Assembly: GCA_910579155.1 (NCBI GenBank)
Contig: CAJTTS010000052.1
Location: 1-22,198, forward strand
DNA length: 22,198 bases
DNA from: an uncultured Oscillospiraceae bacterium
GTDB taxonomy: Bacteria; Bacillota_A; Clostridia; Oscillospirales; Oscillospiraceae
Reading direction: 5' to 3'
Position 1 is the first letter of the stretch. Each line of letters begins with the position of its first letter. This document shows positions 6,316-14,440 of the stretch, in pieces. The notes below the pieces were generated by a model, which did not search any database, had not been told where the DNA came from, and saw only the letters and a list, made by a program, of their open reading frames with translations. The position numbers were made by a program, and so were the translations under genes.

Positions 6316-7344
6316 ATGTCTAAAGTGGTAACCTTCGGTGAAATCATGGTCCGTCTCCAGCCCTACAACTACGAGCGCTTTGTCCAGGCCGACCATCTGG
6401 AGTTCACCTTCGGCGGCGGCGAGGCCAACGTGGCCGTGTCTTTGGCCAACTACGGCCTAGACGCCGCCTTTGTCACCAAGCTCCCCGCCCACGCCATCGG
6501 CCAGTGTGCGGTGAACTCCCTGCGCCGCTACGGTGTGGACACCTCTAAGATCGTCCGCGGCGGCGACCGGGTGGGCATCTACTTCAACGAGAAGGGCGCT
6601 TCCCAGCGCGGCAGCGTGTGCATCTATGACCGCGCCCACTCCGCCATCCAGGAGGCTTCCACCGCCGACTTCGACTGGGACGCCATCTTCGAGGGCGTGG
6701 ACTGGTTCCACTTCACCGGCATCACCCCGGCCCTGGGCCCCAACGTGGTGGACATCTGCCGGGAGGCCTGCAAGGCCGCCAAGGCCAAGGGCATCAAGAT
6801 CTCCTGCGACCTGAACTACCGCGGCAAGCTGTGGACCCGTGACCAGGCCCGCGCCGCCATGACCGACCTGTGCCAGTACGTGGACGTGTGCATCTCCAAC
6901 GAGGAGGACGCCAAGGATGTGTTCGGCATCGAGGCGGAGAACACCGACATTTACGGCGGCGAAATCAACCACGAGGGCTACAAGTCCGTGGCCAAGCAGT
7001 TGGCGGACAAGTTCGGCTTTGAGAAGGTGGCCATCACCCTGCGCGAGTCCCACTCCGCCTCCGACAACGGCTGGAGCGCCATGCTGTACAACGTGGCCTC
7101 CAACGAGTATTGCTTCTCCAAGAAGTACGAGCTGCGCATCATCGACCGCGTGGGCGGCGGCGACAGCTTCGGCGGCGGGCTGATCTACTCCCTGCTCACC
7201 GGCAAGTCCACCCAGGCTGCGGTGGAGTTCGCGGTGGCGGCCTCCGCGCTGAAGCACACCATTGAGGGCGACTACAACATGGTCACCGTGGCCGAGGTGG
7301 AGAAGCTGGCCGGCGGCGACGGCTCCGGGAGAATCCAGCGGTAA
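6316..7344 (+). CDS. kdgK: 2-keto-3-deoxygluconate kinase (PfkB/ribokinase family)
   Basis: Phosphorylates 2-keto-3-deoxygluconate with ATP to KDPG, the substrate of the aldolase just upstream. The 342-residue protein has the sugar-binding N-terminal motif FGGGEANVA (32-40), the substrate-lid region with RVGIYF (85-90), and the PfkB signature DRVGGGDSFGGG (277-288) with the catalytic base D283. The SALKH and DYN motifs near the C-terminus fit KdgK. ATG 6316 follows AGGAGG (6303-6308) at ideal distance. It is 166 bases from the aldolase, a gap filled by the structured element. A second, divergent kinase lies at 8317-9402; this copy is the more typical KDG kinase by length and by position next to eda. 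The exact sugar (gluconate or galactonate type) cannot be told by eye. Confidence 0.9.
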   Translation: MSKVVTFGEIMVRLQPYNYERFVQADHLEFTFGGGEANVAVSLANYGLDAAFVTKLPAHAIGQCAVNSLRRYGVDTSKIVRGGDRVGIYFNEKGASQRGSVCIYDRAHSAIQEASTADFDWDAIFEGVDWFHFTGITPALGPNVVDICREACKAAKAKGIKISCDLNYRGKLWTRDQARAAMTDLCQYVDVCISNEEDAKDVFGIEAENTDIYGGEINHEGYKSVAKQLADKFGFEKVAITLRESHSASDNGWSAMLYNVASNEYCFSKKYELRIIDRVGGGDSFGGGLIYSLLTGKSTQAAVEFAVAASALKHTIEGDYNMVTVAEVEKLAGGDGSGRIQR

Positions 7345-7362
7345 CCCTTCAAGGTCAAGGGC

Positions 7363-7389
7363 GTACCTTTCTTTTGAAAAGACAGGTAC
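7363..7389. repeat. Near-perfect hairpin after kdgK
   Basis: GTACCTTTCTTTT (7363-7375) pairs with AAAAGACAGGTAC (7377-7389) around a single G, with one mismatch in 13 positions. A smaller inverted repeat, CCCTT/AAGGG (7345-7349, 7357-7361), precedes it. No T-run follows, so its role as a terminator is doubtful; it may be an extragenic palindromic repeat or an mRNA-stabilising stem at the end of the eda-kdgK transcript. Confidence 0.6.
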
Positions 7390-7533
7390 CGAAAGAAAAC
7401 TTCTAGACTGCTTTTTATGATAAGCAACACATGAGTTAGGGCATGCATTGGGATTAGCTCATGGTCCCTCTCCGTCCGATGTTATGTATGCGTCTATGGT
7501 CGGATTCCCTATATTATCCAGAAATGATGAAGA

Positions 7534-7553
7534 ATCATATGACGTATCATATG
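7534..7553. promoter_or_regulatory. Direct repeat ATCATATG, possible regulator site
   Basis: ATCATATG occurs at 7534-7541 and again at 7546-7553, 12 bases apart, just before the ribosome site of the 218-residue protein. Tandem spacing near one helical turn suits a DNA-binding protein, but no clear promoter is visible around it, so this is weak. Confidence 0.3.
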
Positions 7554-7584
7554 CACGTTATTGACAAGAAGGAGGACGGTTATT

Positions 7585-8241
7585 ATGCATAGCAAAAAAA
7601 TAGCGATGACTGCCGCTGTTATGGCACTGCTTGTCTGCGTGATTGCGTATGCGTTCAAGGGTGGGCCTTTTCGCGCGGCGGCGGGCCAGGCAGACGTTGA
7701 CGCGTTGCCCGTCAAAACCATACAGGCCTCCTTCGTGTGTGATCCGTACAATGTGAGGGAGCTGGTCGGCATGGTGGACTATGTGTTCGTGGGTGAGGTC
7801 ACCGGCAGGGATGAGACGCTGTATAAAAATGCAGTCCTCATGGAAGATGAAAACGGGGAATTGAAGGAGGTCGGCGCGCCATATACGCCCTACACAATTC
7901 AGGTGCGCTCGAATATCAAGGGAAATCTGCGGACGGATACCCCAATCCCGGTTCTGAAGCATGGGGGCGTCACGCAGGACCAGGCGGTCATTTTTTTATA
8001 CGAGGACGATCTGCTCCCCCGGGAGGGACAAAGCTATATCTTTTTGGCGTTTGCCCAATCGGACGGTTCGCTTCTGGTTTCCGGGCCGAACTCAAACCTG
8101 CCGCTTGAAAATGCGTCCCAGGCCGTTTCCAGCGGCGGGGACGATGCGCCCAGCCCCTTGTATGACAGCTATGTGGACGCGTACGAAAATGAAGTGATCC
8201 CCATCAACAGGGAACGGTTTCACTCTGTATACGAAGAGTGA
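7585..8241 (+). CDS. Secreted or signal-anchored protein of unknown function
   Basis: A 218-residue protein; ATG 7585 follows AAGGAGG (7569-7575), while the TTG start at 7561 would place the ribosome site inside the gene. It has an N-terminal KK plus hydrophobic stretch (about 7-24), acting as signal peptide or anchor. The rest looks like one compact domain: YVFVGEVT (66-73), YTIQVRSNIKG (103-113), IPVLKHGG (121-128), then GQSYIFLAFAQSDG (148-161). This pattern (a 'visible as a flux or effect' strand, then induced-by-IKG strand and GG turn) is one I have seen in secreted Clostridial proteins of unknown role, loosely like an OB/netrin-type barrel; I do not assign a family. Base composition is less GC-rich than the sugar kinases on both sides, and it has no metabolic link to them, so it may be inserted cargo. 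It is preceded by 240 bases without a gene. Confidence 0.8.
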   Translation: MHSKKIAMTAAVMALLVCVIAYAFKGGPFRAAAGQADVDALPVKTIQASFVCDPYNVRELVGMVDYVFVGEVTGRDETLYKNAVLMEDENGELKEVGAPYTPYTIQVRSNIKGNLRTDTPIPVLKHGGVTQDQAVIFLYEDDLLPREGQSYIFLAFAQSDGSLLVSGPNSNLPLENASQAVSSGGDDAPSPLYDSYVDAYENEVIPINRERFHSVYEE

Positions 8242-8258
8242 ACCGGCCAGCAGCCGGT
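8242..8258. repeat. Short GC hairpin after the 218-residue gene
   Basis: ACCGGC (8242-8247) and GCCGGT (8253-8258) form a perfect 6-bp stem with a 5-base loop immediately after the stop codon. No T-run follows; it may be a weak attenuating stem before the second kinase. Confidence 0.4.
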
Positions 8259-8316
8259 ACCGCTGTGTGTGCCCTTAAAAACGGGAACGAACGATTCTAA
8301 TTTGGGAGGTACGGAT

Positions 8317-9402
8317 ATGGAACACCACAACCCTCTGCTCCAAGGAAACAGCTCCCAGAAATTTATCACCATCGGCGAGATCATGCTCCGGCTGACCCCG
8401 CCCAACTACGGCAAGATCCGGGTAAGCAACAACTTCGAGGCCAGCTACGGCGGCAGCGAGGCGAACATCGCCCTGGCCCTGGCGAATTTGGGCATTGACA
8501 GCACGTTTTTCAGCGTGGTGCCCAACAACAGCCTGGGCAAGAGCGCCGTCCGGGCCCTGCGCTCCAACGATGTGCACTGCACCCCGGTGATTTTATCCAC
8601 AACCGAGGAGACCCCCACCCACCGCCTGGGCACCTATTATCTGGAGACGGGCTATGGCATCCGGGCCAGCAAGGTGACCTACGACCGGAAGCATTCCGCC
8701 ATCACCGAGTATGACTTCGGCAAGGTGGATTTGGGGGCGCTGCTTGACGGGTTTGACTGGCTGCATCTCAGCGGCATCACCCCGGCGCTGTCCCCGAGCT
8801 GCGCCCAGCTCATCCTGGACTGCCTCAAGGTGGGCCGGGAGAAGGGGATGACCATCAGCTTTGACGGCAACTTCCGCTCCGCGCTGTGGAGCTGGGAGGA
8901 AGCCCGGGACTTCTGTACCCTGTGCCTGCCCTATGTGAATGTGTTGCTGGGTATCGAGCCCTACCACCTGTGGAGGGACGAGGGCGACCGCTCCAAGGGG
9001 GACTGGAAAGACGGCGTGCCCCTCCAGCCCAGCTATGAGCAGCAGGATGAGATTTTCCAGCGGTTCGTGGAGCGCTACCCCAACCTGGAGTGCATTGCCC
9101 GGCACGTCCGCTTTGCCCACAGCGGCAGCGAGAACAGCCTGATGGCCTATATGTGGTATCAGGGGCATACCTTTGAGAGCAAGCGCTTTACCTTTAATAT
9201 CCTGGACCGGGTGGGAGGCGGCGATGCCTTCGCCAGCGGCTTGATCTATGCCATGATGAACAATTACAGGCCCATGGATATGGTGAACTTTGCCGTGGCC
9301 AGCAGCGTCATCAAGCACACCATCCACGGCGACGGCAACATCACCGACGATGCGGAGGTCATCCGCAACCTGATGAACATGAATTACGACATCAAGAGGT
9401 GA
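8317..9402 (+). CDS. Second KDG-kinase-like sugar kinase (PfkB family, divergent paralogue)
   Basis: A 361-residue PfkB-family kinase. It shares with the upstream KdgK the start ITIGEIMLRL (17-26), the motif YGGSEANIALA (44-54), SGITPAL (152-158), and DRVGGGDAFASG (297-308) with catalytic D303. It differs by an inserted acidic/basic loop at about 218-245 (DEGDRSKGDWKDG) and a changed substrate-facing stretch (HRLGTYYLETGYG, 102-114), so it may take a different keto-deoxy sugar acid. ATG 8317 follows GGGAGG (8304-8309); the frame extends to 8269 without a ribosome site. It lies ahead of uxaC, separated by the second structured element. A kinase for KDG itself, 2-keto-3-deoxygalactonate or a related acid are all possible. 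Confidence 0.87.
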   Translation: MEHHNPLLQGNSSQKFITIGEIMLRLTPPNYGKIRVSNNFEASYGGSEANIALALANLGIDSTFFSVVPNNSLGKSAVRALRSNDVHCTPVILSTTEETPTHRLGTYYLETGYGIRASKVTYDRKHSAITEYDFGKVDLGALLDGFDWLHLSGITPALSPSCAQLILDCLKVGREKGMTISFDGNFRSALWSWEEARDFCTLCLPYVNVLLGIEPYHLWRDEGDRSKGDWKDGVPLQPSYEQQDEIFQRFVERYPNLECIARHVRFAHSGSENSLMAYMWYQGHTFESKRFTFNILDRVGGGDAFASGLIYAMMNNYRPMDMVNFAVASSVIKHTIHGDGNITDDAEVIRNLMNMNYDIKR

Positions 9403-9532
9403 GAAGCGCGAGCTTAGGCGCGCAGGGCCGGATGGACCGGAGCGAGGCCAAGCGCAGGGGCCAGCGGCCCCGGAGACCAGGCCGAGTCGGAGGGAAGCCG
9501 GCCCGTAGCGCGCCCAAAGCGAGCGTGACAAG
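9403..9532. repeat. Long structured extragenic element (copy 2)
   Basis: It starts right after the kinase stop with GAAGCGCGAG. Long arms pair: GGCGCGC (9417-9423) with GCGCGCC (9508-9514), GGGCCGG (9425-9431) with CCGGCCC (9498-9504), and an inner hairpin GGGGCC/GGCCCC (9457-9462, 9466-9471) with loop AGC. It ends in AGCGTGACAAG (9522-9532), as does copy 1. An Arg-rich reading frame (9399-9638) crosses it, but it is explained by the repeat and overlaps the uxaC ribosome site, so it is not taken as a gene. Confidence 0.65.
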
Positions 9533-9634
9533 GTCCACGATCCGGGCCTTCGAATCAACGAAAATTTTGCTTGGGAGACCATCCGTTTCTGACAGGGCGG
9601 GGTTTTCCCACATTTTAAGACAGGAGGAAACGCC

Positions 9635-11068
9635 ATGAAAGACTTTATGGACAAGGATTTCCTGCTGGGCACCGAGACCGCCCGGCACCTCTACCACGAC
9701 TACGCCAAGAGCATGCCCCTGGTGGACTACCACTGCCACATTCCCCCCCGGGAGATTTATGAGGACCGCCGGTTTGATAACCTGGTGGAGGTCTGGCTGG
9801 GCGGCGAGAACCCCGACGGCAGCTATTTCGGCGACCACTACAAGTGGCGCCTCATGCGTTCCAACGGCGTCCCCGAGGAGTACGTGTCCGGCAACAAGCC
9901 CGCCTTTGAGCGGTTCATGAAGTTCGCCGAGACCCTGGAAATGGCCATCGGCAACCCCATGTACCACTGGTGCAACCTGGAGCTGCGCCAGTTCTTCGGC
10001 TACGACAAGCCCCTGACCCCCGAAACCGCCCAGGAGTGCTGGGACTTCTGCAACGAAAAGCTGCGCCATGATCCCGACCTCACCGCCCGTGGCATCATCA
10101 AGAAGGCCAACGTGGCCATGATCGGAACCACCGACGACCCCATCGACTCTCTGGAGTGGCACGAGAAGATCGCCGCCGACCCCACCATCGACGTGAAGGT
10201 GTGCCCCTCCTTCCGCCCGGACAAGGCCATCAACATCAACAAGGCCGGTTTCGTGGAGTATATCGGCAAACTGGCCGCCAGCGTGGGCAAAACCAGCCTG
10301 GACAGCGTAGAGGACGTGTGCGCCGCCCTGACCCAGCGCCTGGAGTTCTTTAAGAAGCTGGGCTGCCGGGCCAGCGACCACGGTCTGGATTATATCCCCT
10401 TCCGCCCCTGTTCCTCCAAAAAGGCCAACGAGGCCTTTGAGAAGGCCATGAAAGGCGAGGAGATCAGCGCCAAGGAGGCGGAGCGCTACCAGACCGCCAT
10501 CCTGCTCCACCTGGGCCGGGAGTATCAGCGCCTGGACATCGCCATGCAGCTCCACTACTCCTGCGTGCGCAACAACAACGAGCGGATGTTTGCCAAGATG
10601 GGCCCGGACACCGGCTTCGACGCCATCGCCCAGAACACCTGCGGCGCGGACATCGCCCGGCTGCTGTCCGCCCTGGACGCCGAGGGCAAGTGCCCCAAGA
10701 CCATCCTGTATTCCCTGAATCCCGCCGACAACGAGCAGCTCGGCACCCTGCTGGGCTGCTTCCAGACCGACGAGATCCCCGGCAAGATCCAGCACGGCTC
10801 CGCCTGGTGGTTCAACGACACCAAGAGCGGCATGGAGGCCCAGATGAAGTCCCTGGCCAACCTGGGCCTGCTGGGCAACTTCGTGGGTATGCTCACCGAC
10901 TCCCGCTCCTTCCTCAGCTATGCCCGGCACGACTATTTCCGCCGCATCCTGTGCAACCTGATCGGAGACTGGGTGGAGAACGGCGAGTATCCCAACTTTG
11001 ACGCATCTCTGAAGAGGATCGTGGAGGGCGTCTGCTACAACAACGCCGCCCGGTACTTCGGCCTGTAA
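9635..11068 (+). CDS. uxaC: Glucuronate isomerase (uronate isomerase)
   Basis: Converts D-glucuronate to D-fructuronate (and galacturonate to tagaturonate), the first step of hexuronate breakdown in the cytoplasm. The 477-residue length fits the family (about 470). The amidohydrolase-type metal motif is VDYHCHIPP, with H33 and H35 near the N-terminus; further family landmarks are the Trp-rich EVWLGG (52-57) and SDHGLDY (about residues 246-252), and a C-terminal SFLSYARHDYFRR (about 424-436). ATG 9635 follows AGGAGG (9622-9627). The next enzymes (UxuB, UxuA) are not in the window, but KDG kinase and KDPG aldolase are upstream in the same direction. The 100 bases before it, after the structured element, show no further gene. 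Confidence 0.95.
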   Translation: MKDFMDKDFLLGTETARHLYHDYAKSMPLVDYHCHIPPREIYEDRRFDNLVEVWLGGENPDGSYFGDHYKWRLMRSNGVPEEYVSGNKPAFERFMKFAETLEMAIGNPMYHWCNLELRQFFGYDKPLTPETAQECWDFCNEKLRHDPDLTARGIIKKANVAMIGTTDDPIDSLEWHEKIAADPTIDVKVCPSFRPDKAININKAGFVEYIGKLAASVGKTSLDSVEDVCAALTQRLEFFKKLGCRASDHGLDYIPFRPCSSKKANEAFEKAMKGEEISAKEAERYQTAILLHLGREYQRLDIAMQLHYSCVRNNNERMFAKMGPDTGFDAIAQNTCGADIARLLSALDAEGKCPKTILYSLNPADNEQLGTLLGCFQTDEIPGKIQHGSAWWFNDTKSGMEAQMKSLANLGLLGNFVGMLTDSRSFLSYARHDYFRRILCNLIGDWVENGEYPNFDASLKRIVEGVCYNNAARYFGL

Positions 11069-11083
11069 ACCGACATACTCAGA

Positions 11084-11112
11084 AGGGCCCGGCTCCTGTG
11101 GGGCCGGGCCCT
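11084..11112. terminator. Strong stem-loop after uxaC, weak terminator
   Basis: AGGGCCCGGC (11084-11093) and GCCGGGCCCT (11103-11112) form a perfect 10-bp stem. It lacks a T-run (CTGTGACGA follows), so transcription may partly continue into the GH88 gene 32 bases later. Confidence 0.6.
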
Positions 11113-11143
11113 CTGTGACGACTGCGAAGAAAGAGGTGCTTTG

Positions 11144-12298
11144 ATGAGCAGATACCTTCCCATCACCGACGGGCAGGTAAACGCCGCGCTGGACAAGGCG
11201 GTGGAGCAGGTGCGGCTCAACCTGCCCAAGTATACCCGGCAGTGCCAGCACCACTCCAGCGTAAACGGCATCTATCCCCCCTGCGACAACACCGATTGGA
11301 CCTGCGGCTTCTGGCCGGGGGAAGTGTGGCTGGCCTACCAGCGCACGGGGGACGACGCCTTCCGGCAGGCGGGCATGACCATGGTGGACAGCTTCCTCCA
11401 CCGCATCCGGGAGAAAATCCAGGTGGACCACCACGACATGGGATTTTTATATACCCCTTCCTGTGTGGCGGCATACCGGCTCACCGGGGACCGTAAGGCC
11501 AGGGAGGCCGCGATCCTGGCGGCGGACCAGCTAATCAGCCGCTTCCAGCCCAAGGGGGAGTTCATCCAGGCCTGGGGGGAGATGGGGGCGGCGGAGAACT
11601 ACCGCTATATTATCGACTGTCTGCTGAATCTGCCCCTGCTGTACTGGGCGAGCGATGAGACGGGGGACGGGAAGTACGCGGACATTGCAAACCGCCACAC
11701 GGCCACCTGTATGGCCAACTCCTTCCGGCCAGACGGCTCCACCTTCCACACCTTCTACATGAATCCCGACGGCAGCCCCGGCTATGGCCGCACCTGCCAG
11801 GGCTACCGGGACGACAGCTTCTGGGCCCGGGGGCAGGCGTGGGGGGTGTACGGCTCCATTCTGAGCTGGCGGTACACCGGGGATCCCTCCGCGCTGGACA
11901 CGTTCCGGCATGCGCTGGCGTTCTACCTCACCCGCCTGCCGGAGGACCTGGTGCCCTGCTGGGACATGCTCTTCCAGCCGGACAGTGGCGAGCCCCGGGA
12001 CTCTTCCTCCGCCGCTATCGTGGCCTGTGGCTTGTTGGAGGCGGCCCGGGTTCTCCCCCAGGAGGAAGTCGGCGAATACGAAACGCTGGCCCGGGAGATG
12101 GTGGGCAGCCTGGCGGCAAATTACGCCGTGGAGACGCCTGTGGAGGGCACGGGCCTGATCCTCCACGGCACCTACAGCAAAAAGAGCCCCTACAACACCT
12201 GCACCCCGGAGGGCGTGGACGAGTGTACTTCCTGGGGGGACTATTTCTATCTGGAGGCCCTGACCCGGCTGGCCAGGGACTGGGACCCGTACTGGTAA
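11144..12298 (+). CDS. ugl: GH88 unsaturated glucuronyl hydrolase
   Basis: Removes the 4,5-unsaturated uronic acid left at the non-reducing end of oligosaccharides by polysaccharide lyases (from glycosaminoglycans or similar), by hydration of the double bond. The 384-residue protein shows the family marks: TDWTCGFWPGE (50-60), HHDMGF (96-101) with D99, IIDCLLNLPLL (156-166) with D158, FHTFY (201-205), and DDSFWARGQAWG (223-234). D99 and D158 would match the two catalytic Asp of Bacillus UGL (D88, D149, from memory), with H201 and R229 at matching spacing. No signal peptide, so it works on imported oligosaccharides inside the cell. ATG 11144 is preferred to TTG 11141 by spacing to AGAGGTG. It supplies the uronate that feeds the kinase and aldolase genes upstream. 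Confidence 0.92.
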   Translation: MSRYLPITDGQVNAALDKAVEQVRLNLPKYTRQCQHHSSVNGIYPPCDNTDWTCGFWPGEVWLAYQRTGDDAFRQAGMTMVDSFLHRIREKIQVDHHDMGFLYTPSCVAAYRLTGDRKAREAAILAADQLISRFQPKGEFIQAWGEMGAAENYRYIIDCLLNLPLLYWASDETGDGKYADIANRHTATCMANSFRPDGSTFHTFYMNPDGSPGYGRTCQGYRDDSFWARGQAWGVYGSILSWRYTGDPSALDTFRHALAFYLTRLPEDLVPCWDMLFQPDSGEPRDSSSAAIVACGLLEAARVLPQEEVGEYETLAREMVGSLAANYAVETPVEGTGLILHGTYSKKSPYNTCTPEGVDECTSWGDYFYLEALTRLARDWDPYW

Positions 12299-12310
12299 AC
12301 CGGGAATGTG

Positions 12311-12340
12311 AAAAGAGCGGCGCTACGCGCCGTTCTTTTT
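12311..12340. terminator. Bidirectional terminator between GH88 and the YwlG-like gene
   Basis: CGGCGC (12318-12323) pairs with GCGCCG (12327-12332) around TAC, extended by AAAAGAG against TTCTTTT with one G-T pair. A-run on one side and T-run on the other let it serve both convergent genes. Confidence 0.88.
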
Positions 12341-12346
12341 CGCGTC

Positions 12347-12895
12347 CTATTCGTATACCGCCCGGCTTCCCCCGATGAACTTGGGTCGGGTGCGGGCGCA
12401 CAGCAGGATGGCCTGACCGATGCGGTCCACGCTGAGCCGCACGGGTACCGCCACCTCCCGCAGGTGCATGCCGATCAAGGTACCGCCCACGTCCAGCCCG
12501 GCGTGGGCGCGGACGTGTTCCACAGCGGTGGGGCGCTCAAAGGTCTGCCACGCCTGGGTAGCGAAGGAACCCCCGGCCTTGGGATGGGGCACCACGCACA
12601 CCGGCTCATAGCCGTACCGCCGGGCGCACTCCGCCTCCACGATGAGCGCCCGGTTCAAATGCTCGCAGCACTGGGCTGCCAGGTACACGCCCCGCTCCCG
12701 CAGGGCGGGGTAAATACCGGCGAACACCGCCTCCGCCGCCTCCCGGCTGGACGCCTTGCCGATGTGTCCGCCCAGCACTTCGGAGGAGGAGCAGCCCACC
12801 ACGAAGAGGTCTCCGGCTCTCAGCCCGGCGGCGTCCAGCAGCTCCGTCACCGCTGTCCGGGCTTGGGCCGTGATCGGTTCAAAATCCAATTTCAT
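12347..12895 (-). CDS. TIGR01440 / UPF0340 family protein (YwlG-like)
   Basis: A 182-residue protein of the conserved Firmicute family that includes B. subtilis YwlG (DUF436). Visible family landmarks are FVVGCSSSEVLGGHIGK (31-47), the CCEHLNRALIVE stretch (75-86), and PHPKAGGSFATQAW (103-116), then DVGGTLIGMHL (134-144). The Cys-Cys and His/Glu residues could form a binding site, but I know no proven reaction for the family. It starts 9 bases after the carboxypeptidase stop with GAGGGAG as ribosome site, so the two are one operon, and ends at the shared terminator. Confidence 0.9.
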   Translation of the reverse strand: MKLDFEPITAQARTAVTELLDAAGLRAGDLFVVGCSSSEVLGGHIGKASSREAAEAVFAGIYPALRERGVYLAAQCCEHLNRALIVEAECARRYGYEPVCVVPHPKAGGSFATQAWQTFERPTAVEHVRAHAGLDVGGTLIGMHLREVAVPVRLSVDRIGQAILLCARTRPKFIGGSRAVYE

Positions 12896-12904
12896 ATTGC
12901 TCCC

Positions 12905-14401
12905 TCACAAATTGTACAGCTCGGAGTATTTTTTCTCCAGATAATCCGCAAACACGGTGGGATCAAACCGGCCGCAGGCGTTTTTCACCACGTCAGTGGG
13001 CTCCAGCAGGCCGCCGAATTGGTGGACCTTCTCCCCCAGCCACCGGGACACCTGGGACAGGTCGCCCTTGGAGACAGGGCCCCACACGTCCATGTCCTGT
13101 TCCATGTTTTTCAGCATCTGCGCGCCGTAGGCGCTGCCCAGGGCATAGGAGGGGAAGTAACCGAAGGCCCCGCCGGACCAGTGGGAGTCCTGGAGGCAGC
13201 CCTGCCGGTCGTCGGGCACGTCGATGCCCAAGTACTCCTTGTACAGGCGGTTCCAGGTCTCCGGCACATCCTTGACGGCCAGCGTGCCGCCAATGAGCTG
13301 CTTTTCGATCTCGTAGCGCACCATGATGTGCAGGCAGTAGGTCAGCTCGTCCGCCTCGGTGCGGATCAGGGAGGGCTGGGCCCTGTTCACCGCCCGGTAG
13401 AACTGCTCCACCGCCACGCCGGCAAGCTGCTCCGGGAAAAACTCTTGCATCTTGGGGAAGATAGCCTGGATAAAGGGCAGGGACCGCCCGATCAGGTTTT
13501 CATAGAACCGGGACTGGCTCTCGTGGACCCCCATGGACACGCCGCCCGCCAGACAGGTGTATTGGACCTCGTCGCAGATGTTCAGCTCATACTTGGCGTG
13601 CCCCCCCTCGTGGATGACGGAGTACATGGAGAAGGCCAGATTGTTCTCGTCATAGTTGGTGGTGATGCGCACGTCCTTATTGTTAAACTCCAGAGTATAG
13701 GGGTGCTCCGTCTCGCCGATGGTGCAGTGGGCCCGGTCCAGGCCCAGCACCTCCATCAGGTAGTCGGAGAACCTCCGCTGGGCCTCGATGGGGTAATGAC
13801 GACACAGGAAGGAGTCGTCGGGCTGCTCTTTCGCCCCGATGGCGTGGATCAGGGGGACGATGCGCTCCCGGAGGGCTGAGAAAAATCCGTCCAGATATTC
13901 CATATCCACCCCGCGCTCATACTCGTTGAGCAGGGCGTCATAGGGGGCCTTGGCGCTGTCGTAGTATCCGGCGAACTTGATGTTGAAAGCCACCAGCTTT
14001 TCCAGCAGGGGGCGGAACAGTTCAAAGTCGTTTTGCTCCTTGGCCCGGCGCCACACGTCGCCGGCCTCATTGGTGAGCACGGCGTATTCCATATACTCGT
14101 CTGCGGGAATGCGGGTGAGCTGGGTATAGGACCGGCGCAGCTCTTCCACCTGACGGCGGTGGAGCCGGTCCAGCCCGTCTTTTTCACTCCACAGGTAATC
14201 CAGCAGCTCCCCCACCTCTGGGGCGGAGAACAGCTTGTGCCGCTCCCCGGCCAGAATGCCCAGCGCCACGCCCCGGCCCTGGCTGGAGCCCTTGGGGGCC
14301 ACGGTGGTGCCGTCCAGGTACAGCGCGGAGTCCGCCGCCTGGTAGGCGTACAGTTTCTCTTCCAGCTCGGCCAGGCTGGCCAGGGCCTCGTTCAATTCCA
14401 T
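12905..14401 (-). CDS. Carboxypeptidase Taq, metallopeptidase family M32
   Basis: A cytoplasmic metallo-carboxypeptidase that trims residues from peptide C-termini. Length (498 residues) fits the family (about 500). The zinc site is HEGGH (264-268, the HExxH motif) followed by HESQSRFYEN (293-302), the conserved second segment carrying the third ligand, and by the C-terminal SHWSGGAFGYFPSY segment. The ATG at 14401 (MELNEALASL) is chosen because GAGGAA precedes it and it matches the usual N-terminus; the frame reads open to 14584 only because it runs through the preceding small gene. It is followed at 9 bases by the TIGR01440 gene. A link to the transporter of peptides at the other end of the window is possible but not shown. 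Confidence 0.95.
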   Translation of the reverse strand: MELNEALASLAELEEKLYAYQAADSALYLDGTTVAPKGSSQGRGVALGILAGERHKLFSAPEVGELLDYLWSEKDGLDRLHRRQVEELRRSYTQLTRIPADEYMEYAVLTNEAGDVWRRAKEQNDFELFRPLLEKLVAFNIKFAGYYDSAKAPYDALLNEYERGVDMEYLDGFFSALRERIVPLIHAIGAKEQPDDSFLCRHYPIEAQRRFSDYLMEVLGLDRAHCTIGETEHPYTLEFNNKDVRITTNYDENNLAFSMYSVIHEGGHAKYELNICDEVQYTCLAGGVSMGVHESQSRFYENLIGRSLPFIQAIFPKMQEFFPEQLAGVAVEQFYRAVNRAQPSLIRTEADELTYCLHIMVRYEIEKQLIGGTLAVKDVPETWNRLYKEYLGIDVPDDRQGCLQDSHWSGGAFGYFPSYALGSAYGAQMLKNMEQDMDVWGPVSKGDLSQVSRWLGEKVHQFGGLLEPTDVVKNACGRFDPTVFADYLEKKYSELYNL

Positions 14402-14440
14402 ATCCAATTCCTCGTTTCTTTTGTAGTCAAAATTAGAACG

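Noticed and set aside
9399..9638. Arg-rich 79-residue open frame across the second structured element
   Set aside because: It overlaps the kinase stop and the uxaC start, has no ribosome site, and its bias comes from the inverted repeats.
9392..11434. Long - strand open frame (680 codons) opposite uxaC
   Set aside because: Shadow of uxaC caused by GC-rich third positions; composition is unlike a real protein.
12308..13879. 523-codon + strand open frame opposite the carboxypeptidase and YwlG-like genes
   Set aside because: Starts inside the bidirectional terminator and covers two well-supported genes on the other strand.
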